Shown in pieces: positions 1 through 9,166 of a DNA stretch of 22,061 bases (its first letter is position 1; every line of letters starts with the position of its first letter). The DNA is from Acanthaster planci (taxonomy: Eukaryota; Echinodermata; Asteroidea; Valvatida; Acanthasteridae). Made by a program: the position numbers and the translations under genes. A model generated the notes under the pieces. The model saw nothing but the letters and a program-made list of their open reading frames with translations, searched no databases and had not been told where the DNA came from. The stretch covers positions 785,793 to 807,853 of the forward strand of contig NW_019091420.1 in NCBI RefSeq assembly GCF_001949145.1. The letters are read 5' to 3'.

Positions 1-194
1 GTTTGGTTAGCGAGTTCTAATTTGTCTGTGATCAATATATTGTCAGACTGTCGATTTAAGAGATCGAGGTGCGAATGACAATTTGAATATTTGTACTTGC
101 TTGGAAGTACTAGCTCCCTCAAGTGTTTTTGATCGAAGCAAGACAGTGATTTTGCTGTTTTCTGAAGTTTCTGAAGCTTTGTCTCGCGTTGGCA

Positions 195-610
195 GTGTGC
201 GCTTTAACTTTATTTAAACCATTCATTCCACCGACATCGAGTGCTAGTTTTTGCATCTCTGGGCAAAGTTTGAGCGACGACCATTTGTCAACTACTATGT
301 ACAACTTTGTCTGGTACCAAAGATTGACCACAGACCGACAAAGAGTTGTCATGCGAACTCGCCTATAGAAGCGAAAAACTAGCTTTTAATGTAGGTGGAA
401 TGAATTGATTAAATAAAGTTAAACTGCATCGGCCAATGAGAGACAGAGTGTGCGTTTTAACTTTATTTAGGTATTCATTCCACCTACACTGAGAACTAGT
501 TTTTCGCACGGGCGATACGAGCGACAACCATTTGTCAACTATTTTGTACAACTGTGTCTGGTACCAAGGATCGACCACTGACCGACAAACCGTCGTAACG
601 CGAACGTGCC
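195..610. repeat. Duplicated ~165 bp repeat with an inverted copy between the units
   Basis: Unit 1 (195-363) and unit 2 (448-610) are direct copies, starting gtgtgcg(c/t)tttaacttta and both carrying a tttgtcaacta block and a tgtctggtacca block. Between them, 371-424 is the reverse complement of 454-507, so that part can fold into a hairpin with arms of about 54 bp. This arrangement fits a foldback or MITE-type element with an internal duplication. The minus-strand reading frames here share the motif LWYQT/PWYQT only because of the duplication and are not taken as genes. Confidence 0.85.
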
Positions 611-851
611 CTCTGCATGTATCTTCAGAATGGTTCCCTGACCTGGTGATTTTGATCAGTTCGCAGGTTAAGCAGCCACCAATATCACACGACTAAGTGA
701 ATACGTCAATGGAGGTAGTCGACAAAATGGCCTTGCCTTGATCTGGCACTGTTTTAGCAAATAGAAAGCGTCCTCAAGCGTCCAACAGAGGGCGTCATTA
801 ACTAATTCCGTTTTCTCTCTCTTCCTCTGAAATCATCTCTTGTTTTTTTAG
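611..851. other. Region upstream of the BOK-like exon A, nothing assigned
   Basis: Mixed-composition DNA ending in the pyrimidine-rich acceptor of exon A. An ATG at 727 opens only a few codons before a stop. I could not find a convincing donor and start codon for an upstream BOK exon here or in 1-610. Confidence 0.5.
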
Positions 852-978
852 TCCGGTGTGGTGGCTAAAGTCATGCCTTCCATGGAAGATGTAGTGGCTC
901 AAGAGGCCGTCATTCTATGCAATGAGTTTATTCACTACAAACTCCAACAACTGGGTCTCGTCAGGAAGGGGCGAACGG
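852..978 (+). other. BOK-like exon A (N-terminal helix)
   Basis: The exon follows an acceptor with a strong T run (cttgtttttttag ending at 851) and stops at a gtatga donor beginning at 979. It is 127 bp, entering in phase 0 and leaving in phase 1. In-frame ATGs lie at 873 and 885. If 873 is the real start, the acceptor-like site lies in the 5' UTR. The encoded segment aligns by eye with the first helix of BOK, and its junction falls at about the same place as the coding-exon boundary of vertebrate BOK. Confidence 0.8.
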
Positions 979-2707
979 GTATGACCTTTGCTTTGACCTT
1001 TCCCATGATTCCAAGAGGCTGTAAAATAAGAGCAACTGGGTTGGGAAGTTGAATGCAATGGATTCACAAATGCGCGGAAAAGCATGTTCATAATTTAGCC
1101 CCTTTGGGAAACCCTTTCGTTTCCAATAATATAGGTTTCTTAAATTAAGCCTTTGAAATTTCTCAGGGGCGCAAATATGAGCCGTTACTAGAATTTGGTT
1201 TCGTTTTCCCTCTCTTTCCAAATAACTCTTCTCCTTCCACATCTGTGACCAGAAACATAGGAGTAACGGTGGCATCTTCTTTTAGATTTGCAATGCTGTC
1301 CTTCATAGACGATATTAGCACAACGCAGCAAACGTTTGATTATTCGTGGACCTTTAGTCAATCAGTGCAGATTATACTTATAGGCCTACAGGCGCTGACG
1401 TAGGCTACTCGTAACGTTATGAAACGGTCTTTCTAGTCCAACGAAGGATAATTGTCACGTACTGGTGAAAGACGGTCGAGCGTCATCACATAATTGTTGA
1501 TAACTCATAGTTCAACACAGAATACCCCTATCATCATCTACTTTTAACTTTGTCATAGTGGCCATGATGGCTTGAGATCAAATTTAGTCTACGGTCAGAC
1601 CTATCTTCTGCTTATTTGCACCTAAATCATCAGCTCGTAGAAAAACTTGGCGACTGTTGCATGTTGTAATGAATCTTTTCACCTATGTAGTTTTGCCTGG
1701 TGCCACAGCTCCCAACACTAAAACGTACGATTCCACCGCCGCCACAAACACCACGAAATCGCAGTCGGGGCCCACGCTCCACGAGACCATGCTCGAACTA
1801 CAGCTGGTCAGCGCCGAGCTGGAGCAGCTGTACCCGACCCTGTTCCACGGTGTGTTCGGCCAGCTGAACATCACCCGGGTCAGCTCGGAGGAGGTGGCCG
1901 AGGAGGCCTTCCATTCCGTGGCCGACGAGCTGTTCCGGGCCGGTATCACCTGGGCCCGGGTGGTGGCCATGTTCGCCGTGGCCGGGGCGCTGGCCGTGGA
2001 GTGCGTGCAGCAACGGAGCTACGACTACACGGCCTTCGTGGACCGGCTGGTGGCAAGCCTAACCAGGTTCGTGCGGGAGAGGTTGGTGAGCTGGATTGCT
2101 CGACAAGGAGGATGGGTTAGTATAGCACTCCCACCTGAAGCCCCGCCCTTTTTTCCCTCTCTTTAAACGCGTTAGCCACTGTAAGCTTACCTTTTACTTT
2201 CTTTACTGCTCTTCAACTTCGATTGAAAATAAATTCGTCATCACGCTTGTGGACAAGGAATAATGTAGTGTGTCTTTGTCCCGCATACCACTCGGCCGAC
2301 CGTCCGTGTGATAACTATCGGTAATAAAGTGGTAAGCAGTGAGGGAACACTTTCTTTTTCCACATCACGAACTATAATTAAGTTTACCAAGCTTCAAACA
2401 AACTGCGCAACCATTCAGTGCGTCCAAAAAATTTACGGAGGACATTTCTAACGCAAAGGTTTTATTCACCATGGTGGAAGTGAGGAATTGACCAGTATTT
2501 GTAAACTAATCGCTATTATGCTAAACAAATACATTACACTTCAAGAAACTAGCATGCTTTTTTATCCTGCAGAGCGATATGGCCAAAACCTTTCATGGGA
2601 CAAAAGAGGATGACTCGTACGTTTTGATGACTATCGGTGTCCTAGGAGCACTGTGCGGACTCGCGGGGACCATAGTAGCAACCAGTAAGCTCCAGGTGTC
2701 CTTATAA
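852..2707 (+). CDS. BOK: BOK-like BCL-2 family protein, three exons (852-978, 1691-2115, 2573-2707)
   Basis: The spliced product is 228 residues from the first codon of the 852 exon, or 221 from the ATG at 873; vertebrate BOK is about 212. BOK proteins are multi-BH-domain, membrane-anchored apoptosis effectors at ER and mitochondrial membranes. Numbering from codon 852: residues 1-42 form an alpha-1-like helix (VVAQEAVILCNEFIHYKL). 71-90 is the BH3 position, reading LQLVSAELE where BOK has LLRLGDELE. 126-148 is BH1 (AGITWARVVAMFAVAG). 177-184 is BH2 (WIARQGGW). 200-221 is a hydrophobic tail anchor. The AGITW block, the following ALAVECVQ and the VDRL..FVRE stretch before BH2 favour BOK over BAK or BAX. 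The Gly-Asp of BH3 is replaced by Ser-Ala. The 852 exon follows a pyrimidine-rich acceptor, so an upstream exon is possible and the true start is unproven. Family assignment is confident; killing activity is not shown by the sequence. Confidence 0.9.
979..1690 (+). other. BOK-like intron 1
   Basis: A 712 bp intron running from gtatga to a pyrimidine-rich acceptor ending tatgtag. It is phase 1: the last G of exon A and the first TT of exon B make a Val codon. I see no gene or RNA inside it. The reading frame on the opposite strand at 961-1275 has no recognisable domain and is taken as chance. Confidence 0.75.
1691..2115 (+). other. BOK-like exon B (BH3, BH1 and BH2)
   Basis: This 425 bp exon carries the whole diagnostic core. 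It starts with a low-complexity Thr/Ala/Ser stretch, then the BH3-like helix, BH1 and BH2, and ends exactly after the tryptophan codon of the BH2 GGW. BCL-2 family genes commonly have an intron at that point. The donor is gttagt, a tolerable but non-optimal form. From about 1760 to 2070 nearly every third codon position is G or C, in sharp contrast with the A/T-rich introns. Confidence 0.9.
2116..2572 (+). other. BOK-like intron 2
   Basis: A 457 bp phase-0 intron from gttagt to ttttttatcctgcag. It contains two AATAAA-like words (about 2228 and 2322). These could allow premature polyadenylation of a form lacking the membrane anchor, but nothing else in the sequence supports that use. Confidence 0.65.
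2573..2707 (+). other. BOK-like exon C (membrane anchor and stop)
   Basis: The frame continues from exon B for 44 residues to a TAA at 2705. It encodes a short charged linker (HGTKEDDSY) and about 21 hydrophobic, glycine-rich residues (VLMTIGVLGALCGLAGTIVA), then TSKLQVSL. This fits the tail anchor expected after BH2. A strong donor-like word, gtaagc, sits inside the exon at about 2685, so a longer transcript with a different C-terminus cannot be excluded. Confidence 0.75.
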
Positions 2708-4813
2708 CCAATGAGATCACGTCCCTGTGACGTCAACGACGGAGCAAACAATCAGGAACGACTTGGGGGATGGGTGCACCTGCGTCAAGTAGTCAATCAC
2801 GCCCGCACTGAAAACGAGACCTACGCAGAGCACACGGATATCGGCACACACTGACCAGTGGTTTGGCCGTGTTGAAGTGACACGAGCACGAACGCATAGC
2901 CAATGAAAGCTAATACTACCAGATGGTGATATCAAACAACACAGAGGGCGCACTGAATGAGCAGCCTGGATGCCTTCGATTGGTAAAGCCTCGGCATCTC
3001 CATAACATCTTATCAGAGCACTTTCCCTGAGCACCTATGGCACTGCATTTGGCATTGCCACGCGCACCCACACTTCGTAATTTTACTTGTCGAAAGAACC
3101 AATAACCGGAACTCTAGTGTGTGAAGATGGCAAGACAAAAACTTTCCAAGAGGAATTGCAAAACACCAGCGCTATGTTTCAAGACACACTAACTTCCTTA
3201 TTTTTTTTTTAAATCTACGTACATTTATGTGAATCAGTGTATTATTAGGAAGTGATTTTTATCAACTGAACTTCACAAAAGGTTAGGCTTCTTGCAAGGA
3301 TATTGCTATTACCAGGGTAATGTATTATTCTGACTAGTATTGCCGTAAATTCACTTTCTTGGCTTTGTAATCTGAGTTTTTAAAATGAAAATCTCAAAGC
3401 TCGATTATAGAAGGCCCGATACACGAAGTTTTTTTGAAATGTAGGTACTTTTAAAAGAGTGTTACATTAACTGTTTGGTTTTGTACTCTGAAGATTTTGG
3501 AAATTAATTTTTCTTTACCGCTTGTTATGTCCTAGACAAGGGAGGAGTATTCGTTGGGCCCTGTTTACAGGTCTAGTTATGTCCGTCCCACCTTCCAGCG
3601 TGGAGAAAAGTCTATCCTTCGATCATTGTCTTCTCGTGTTTGGTGTGTGCATTGTTCATGTATTCAACGGTCTGTGAGAACCAGCGTTTTTACACCAATG
3701 GTTCTGGGTACCGCAGCCTGAGAGCAACATACCAGCGTATTTGCCTTGAGCAGAAGCACCCCTCATTGGTTGAAAAGGGCCACATTAGTGGGGATTGTTC
3801 ATTTTGTTGGTAGCGACGCGACCGTAACGCGTGCATTTCCTAGCCGTTCGTGAACCAGCGAAGTGCAGTTCCTATCAAAGGAGTTTCCTTTGCCCGGAAA
3901 TTCGCGCCGTCTCTGTCTAGCTTGGGGCTCATATTATGGCACAGAATGGCCTCAAGTTACAAACCGCCCGTGCACACAAAATGAGAAGCCAAGAGCTGCA
4001 CCGATATCGTTACGCTTACCGTCCATATTGTGCCCAGCTGCGTTTGGGGCAGTGTTATTCACGTGACTCTGCAAGGCTCTGGCGAGACTCGTCACGTCAC
4101 ACAGCGTTCCCTACCTCCTGCATTGATCGAATAAAGATGCAGGGTTTTTTTCCGGGAGCATGAAAACTTCCTACGGACAAAATCAATGGATTCACTTCAT
4201 ACCGTCGTCTTTCCAAAGCAGCAAATTCATCAAGACATAGATTGACTGAAACAATTCACTGGAAACATTTCTCTTGAAAAAAATCATTCCGACACACCCG
4301 CAAAAAAATGACTGAAAAGACTGTAATTTGTGTGAACGACTTTATTACAAGGCAAACAACGGAATACCAATATCACTCTTGCCCATGTGCGTACATTTCA
4401 ACTGTAGATTAATTGGACTTCAGTCTTCCGTTTTCCAAATAAGCTTCTTCGTTGCCGCGACACGAACCCTCACTCACGTTGGTAATTTCTTTGCTCACGA
4501 CTGTTCCGACACAAGAAATCACCAACACGCAATTGCGACGAGGTAGAATGACGCCGGGATAGCGGCACACATCTAATTTCACAACACGACAATAAGGCCT
4601 CGTGCAATATGTCCCGACTGACCATCAAATCAATTTTGAATCATGGGCTGCATCAAGAAAAATTTCTATAAACATGTACATGTACTACCGGAATACTTGC
4701 TGTGTTTCCAGGAAAAAGCCCGATTCTGCTCAAAATTTTGAGCTGTCTTCGGAATTATGGAAGCCATTTCTTCAATCAGAAATTTCCACACAGATCAGTA
4801 CAGTGACAACGCC
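2708..4813. other. BOK-like 3' flank, no supported gene
   Basis: The first part should contain the 3' UTR. The first AATAAA after the stop is at 4130-4135, followed by a T-run, which would imply a UTR of about 1.4 kb if used. 3540-4130 is richer in CpG than its surroundings and has short open frames (for example 3863-4066 and 3936-4163) without recognisable domains. No repeat pairing was noticed. Confidence 0.4.
4130..4135 (+). promoter_or_regulatory. Candidate polyadenylation signal for the BOK-like transcript
   Basis: AATAAA followed within about 15 bases by a seven-T run. It is the first canonical hexamer downstream of the stop codon at 2705 on this strand. Use of the site is an inference from position only. 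Confidence 0.2.
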
Positions 4814-4980
4814 GGCGATTTGTAATAGTGCCCTCCGAGAGTTTGCAATGCGTTGGCCAATCACGACGCCTGAAATCTGTCGACCCATTCCAAACACACA
4901 TTGAATGGACAGATTTCACGCGTCGTGATTGGCCAACGCGCCGTTGCAAACTCTTGGAGGCGCACTATTAAAAATCGCCT
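4814..4980. mobile_element. Foldback MITE, almost fully palindromic
   Basis: 4814-4890 and 4903-4980 are reverse complements with a few mismatches and single-base gaps, separated by about 12 bases. Both arms begin with ggcgattt and carry ttggccaatcacgacg, so each holds a CCAAT-type motif. The size (167 bp) and shape are those of a miniature inverted-repeat element with no coding capacity. I could not identify a certain target-site duplication, so the superfamily is open. Confidence 0.85.
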
Positions 4981-7592
4981 GTATTCCAATGTCCAGAATG
5001 TCTTCATTGCTGTTTTGCCTTCAGGCAGTTAAGGTTTCAAAAATTATAATGTTGGATATTCTTCCTTGATTCAGTGAGGCACACATTCACCCATGCATTC
5101 TAAAAATACACAAAAAACAGGAAAGGAATATTTACAGAAGCCTCGAAAGGCCACGTCGACTTAAATTATGTAACTAGTCATCTTTTGAAACGAAATCGCA
5201 AGCTGTTTCCAATTCAATTATGACGTGTCTTTGTTATTTTTGGTCCTTCAGTAATTCGTTGATTTATGGCCTCACTCAGAAGTGGCCAAATTCAGCCGTG
5301 ATTCGTAGCTCGCTCCTAATTTTTTAAAATGTTTGTTATTATCCCTGATAATTGGCTTTAAAATCTTTTGAAGACATAGTCACACTTTGGGAGCGAAATG
5401 TAGGAGAGCATGCTGATTCATTTCAAATAAAAGTCATGACTTGTGTTGTTGGACCTTTATTCTGAGCCCCTGCAGTATCTGAAAACTTGCATCAATGGGG
5501 AAAATATAAAAAAGGAAGTAAACGCAAAGTTCTCGACAATGCACATTTACACCGCATTTTAACCGTAAATTTCCCATGTCTCGAACAAGTACCATTGCAG
5601 CACATCTTGACGGGAATTCGTGAGTCAACAAAGCAGTAATTGGGCATCTGCGACAAGTATGGAGTCTGTAGTCGACAGACTGCTTGGCGGGAATTCCACC
5701 GCGAATTATGTTACCTCAGCAGCAGATTAAGTTAAGTTCCAGCTCTTCGCAGTACAGCCATGGGGGATTGAAAATGAAATTATGAAATTCACAATGTAAA
5801 GGAGACGTCTCCCATAAACACTTGACGTGACAATTTCGAGGCCACGTTTTAAAGAAAGATGTGTTGACTCATACATGTACATGTAATGAAAATTTGATTT
5901 CTGTTCCATTTTTAAACTTCCATGTTTTCTTTCTTGCTTTGATGTTTTTATTCTAACTTCAGATCCCTCAAAACTGTTTAAATGTCTGACCACTGATTAC
6001 TTGAAAAGCGTTTGCTCGGGGGAATGTCCCTGTGAAATTAATGAAGCTGTGCTCGGCGTGTTAGCAAATGTGAAAGTCGATTCTTTTGATGTCAGAATGT
6101 CTTTTCAGAAAATAGCATCCTCGTAAGAGAAATCGAAATGACACTGCAGCGGAGAAAAAGCTTGTCGCGTGGCTCGTGCTTCTACTTGAATGGATGACAG
6201 AACATGCACTGAACACCACAATAAAAAAATGTGGCTCTGCCGACCGCTAAAAACGCCAAGCTGCAGTAGACTTGTCTCAGTCGTTTTACTAGTGCATGTA
6301 CTTGCAAGTTACTAATTAATTACAGACTGCGCACAGATTGACGCCATTTGTAGAACACTTGCAAGATGCAAGGATAGGGATGGTAAGGGGGGGGGGCGGT
6401 CGACTAAACGTGTTTTGACACCCATTACACTCGGTACATGTATCAATTATTGTTCATTACACCCGTGTGTATCCTCATTTAGGCCTCGTTTTCTTGACCA
6501 TCCTCGGAATTTTATGGGAAATGAACATTTCTGTTCTTGACTCCAGGCGTCTCCTCTCATTTCTACCGACTTATACATATTTTGATTCAATGTTGACACA
6601 AATCTGGCGGCCCATTCCCCCCGTCACAAAGGTTGGTGACACAGATTTATCCCCGACCTCCACAGAGATCCTCGCTCGTCGTGAATTTGGGGGAAAATTA
6701 CTCCAGTGTTCTATCCAGTGTTATTTAAAACTTCCAAGCGCATTACAAGTACGAAAGAGTGATACTACAATAAAAACGTAGCAACCATTAAACCATTTCG
6801 ACTCTCGGTTGATTTACATGTACTATATTTTCTTCGTCGTAACAATGTGATCCATCACTTTGCCACAAAAGGATCCGCCCATTTCGTGATTTTGTAAAGT
6901 CAACTTAGCCCAGTTAATGTAGTATTTTTTCATTTCCGTCCAATGTGACATTTTAAACATTCACTAAAATGTACTCGTAAAATTACAATTAAAATCTATA
7001 TCAAGGATATCGCTGTATAAATTAGTTAATTGATAATTATTTGTGGAAAGTGTATAAAAAAGCATTTATTTTTGTGAGTTTTTATGGAGGTGATTTCTTA
7101 AAATCTATTTTCATGGAGGTGAAACAAAATGGTGACTTTCAGAGCATGTATAATACTTTACATCATCGGGATTCATGGCCTTGCTTCAACTCTCTTGCAT
7201 TCGATAGATGGGTTTTAAAATGTGCTGTGGGTCACTGCTTGCGCTGCATTAAAATGCTCTCTTTCTTAGACACAACGGGTGTCTTTAAGTAAACACTCAT
7301 CCGATGTGTATTGGCGAAGGTGTTGATTTATCCAGGAGAATTCAGCAAGAGGACTTACGTGAAAATTCAGGCAGAGAACGGCTTCCCGACTCACCCAGGT
7401 TGCGTCTTCAGCTCTGACTGGCAATCACTGCAGTGCACTGTTGTTTGATGGAGAGTCCGTGTATCATGACATGGACATCTGGCTACTCCATCCTGACTTC
7501 ATTTGCTTTCGAGTAAAAGCCATTCATTGTATAATCGACTCAGGAGGGAGTGAGTACAATATATTTGCGCAAAAGTCTAGATTGCGCTGAAC
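4981..7592. other. A/T-rich noncoding stretch
   Basis: No supported exon. It contains acatgtacatgt palindromic words (near 5875), a G-run near 6387-6396, and a short hairpin with arms GTCTGT and ACAGAC at 5666-5682. Several open frames (for example 6467-6781 and 7041-7292) show no domain and A/T-driven composition. 7309-7470 has a short Met-less open frame that I could not assign. Confidence 0.5.
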
Positions 7593-7785
7593 GTAATACA
7601 CCCAACGGTCCACCACTTGGAGGATACGCACGTCTCTGTCCTAGACAGGGAGACTAGACGGTTTGAGATTGTGCGCGAAGCTGCATGCCGAAAACCCTTC
7701 TCCAAACAGGGGAAGAGGACTGAGGCGCAGCCTTTCACCAGCTTATAAACCAGTCATCTGGAAAATTCCTCAGCGCCTTGACAAC
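7593..7785 (+). pseudogene. Penelope-like element endonuclease (GIY-YIG domain C-terminal part), frameshifted
   Basis: From 7593 one frame reads VHHLEDTHVSVLDRETRRFE followed by IVREAAC. From 7687 the next frame reads ENPSPNRGRGLRRSLSPAYK, then PVIWKIPQRL. Together these match the layout at the end of Penelope-like retroelement proteins: a DRE.RWFER.VREA segment, then P.LNRG.GLR..LSPAY....I. The change of frame at about 7685 and the loss of everything upstream (reverse transcriptase and the GIY-YIG core) make this a dead 3' fragment. Intact elements insert by target-primed reverse transcription and are often 5' truncated, which fits. The exact family within the Penelope-like group is unknown. 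Confidence 0.8.
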
Positions 7786-8007
7786 AATAGAGGCATTGAC
7801 AGTTGGCAGTGTTGCTTCTGCACCCAACAACAATGACCGTGACGGACGGCCACTCAGAGCCGAGACTTGGGTGAGTCGTGAAACTGTTCTTTCCTTGCAT
7901 TGTCCCGTCAATCCAGTTGGACCAGAGATGGATGCTTAGCGGTGTTGCTGTGTTAAAGGTTAACAGAAGCTGAAAACATTTAGTTCATGTGAAGTACTTC
8001 AAAATAA

Positions 8008-8398
8008 GGGGCCATCTCAAAACTCTTCCGGGACAAGTTGCGGACAAGTTGTGGGTGGCAACAAGGACTTCACCCACAAGAAGCCCAGCATTTGCCCCGG
8101 ACGAACGGACAGACGAGTGAATGGCTGTTTATATTTGACCGGAGTGCACACAACAGGGGGCCCTATAAAAGTTGTGCTGTTACAATGTTTACTACCAGTA
8201 CAGTAGACCCACAGTGTGTCCTTGAGTGCCCAGCCTTGCTCAAAACCCCAGAAGGGGGACACAATGTCAACAACCTAAATGTAATTGTTTCATTGCGGGG
8301 AGATTGTGGACAAGATGGTTAAGAATCCCGCAACTTAACCCTGAACAATGTCTGCAACTTGTCCGCAATTCGTCCTGGACGAATTTTGAGATGACTCC
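8008..8398. mobile_element. PIF/Harbinger-type MITE nested in the foldback element
   Basis: The left end GGGGCCATCTCAAAA and the inverted right end GGAGTCATCTCAAAA continue into about 45 bp of imperfect inverted repeat containing ttgcggacaagttg. The element is flanked by TAA at 8005-8007 and TAA at 8399-8401. The opposite, uninterrupted arm of the host element has a single TTA at 9110-9112, which is the empty site. A three-base TWA target and GGGG/GGSC termini are typical of PIF/Harbinger. At 391 bp with no coding frame it is non-autonomous. Confidence 0.85.
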
Positions 8399-8630
8399 TA
8401 ACAATAAGTACGTAACCATTTTAAAACATCATAAATTCAATGTTTACCCATTAATCGTGACCCCAAATGAATAAAAAGACCCTGCGTTTCCTCACCCACA
8501 GAAATCCCCTTTTGGCCGTTCGCGCTCCAGGCTGATTTGATGACGTCATCGGCGAACGCCTACACGTACAGTGTACGTGTACATTGCATGATTGCACACA
8601 GTAGAATGCAGTATCGCTCACTTCCAACAT

Positions 8631-8828
8631 ACCACGTTGTGTTCGATGTAGCTTGGCCCACTGAACGCGGTCGCATTTCAAGAATACACTGAAAGACTCT
8701 GTCTTTTAATTTATACTTTGAACAATAGACCACGTTGTGTTCGATGTAGCTTGGACCACAGGCAAACACTGTCTCAGTTCAAGAAATGTACGATAGGACT
8801 GTGTCTTTTAACCTCTACCTTGAACAGA
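8631..8828. repeat. Tandem ~98 bp repeat, two units, inside the foldback element
   Basis: Units 8631-8728 and 8729-8828 both start accacgttgtgttcgatgta and carry a gctttggMcc-like continuation. Later blocks are ttcaagaa, a gtcttttaa block and an actttgaaca/accttgaaca block. A third, inverted copy of the unit start lies at 8845-8873. This gives the foldback a repeated centre rather than a simple spacer. Confidence 0.75.
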
Positions 8829-9166
8829 GACAGTGTTTGCCTGTTGGCCAAGCTACATCAAACACAAAGTGGTCCCTTGCAATCCTGCATGAACTGCATG
8901 TACTGTGTGCAATCACGCAATGTACATGTACATGTAGGCGTTCTGCTGATGACGTCATCCAATCAGCCTGGGAGCGTGAACGGCCAAAACGGTATTTTTT
9001 TGTGGGCGGGGAAACGCAGGATCTTTTTTTTCGTTCACTTTGGGGTCACAATTAATGGAGTAAACATTGTTTACCACTTTTTATTTTTAAAATGGTTATG
9101 TATTTATCGTTATTTTAAAATACTTCACGTGAACTAAATGTTTAATTTCTGTTAACTTTTAACAGC

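Larger units (their letters stand above)
7948..9166. mobile_element. Large foldback transposon, left arm interrupted by a second element
   Basis: 7948-8007 pairs with 9108-9166, and 8402-8611 pairs with 8894-9107, as inverted arms of about 270 bp at roughly 85% identity by eye. Both ends resemble ctgttaaaagttaacag. Each arm has a TGACGTCA core (8539-8548 and 8949-8958) next to a ggccgttc block. The central part, 8631-8828, is a tandem pair of about 98 bp units, and 8819-8873 inverts part of the second unit. No transposase frame is present. Removing the insertion at 8008-8398 leaves about 0.83 kb. Target duplication and superfamily are not clear. The overlapping open frames at 8560-9137 are products of the palindrome. 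Confidence 0.85.

Noticed and set aside
119-578. Two minus-strand frames sharing an LWYQT/PWYQT motif as a small gene family
   Set aside because: The likeness follows from the DNA-level direct repeat, which extends beyond the frames and includes an inverted copy.
8560-9137. Several overlapping open frames on both strands (for example 139 codons at 8718-9137)
   Set aside because: They lie in the palindromic foldback element. Similar peptides in opposite directions (such as SSNQPG) arise from the inverted arms, not from genes.
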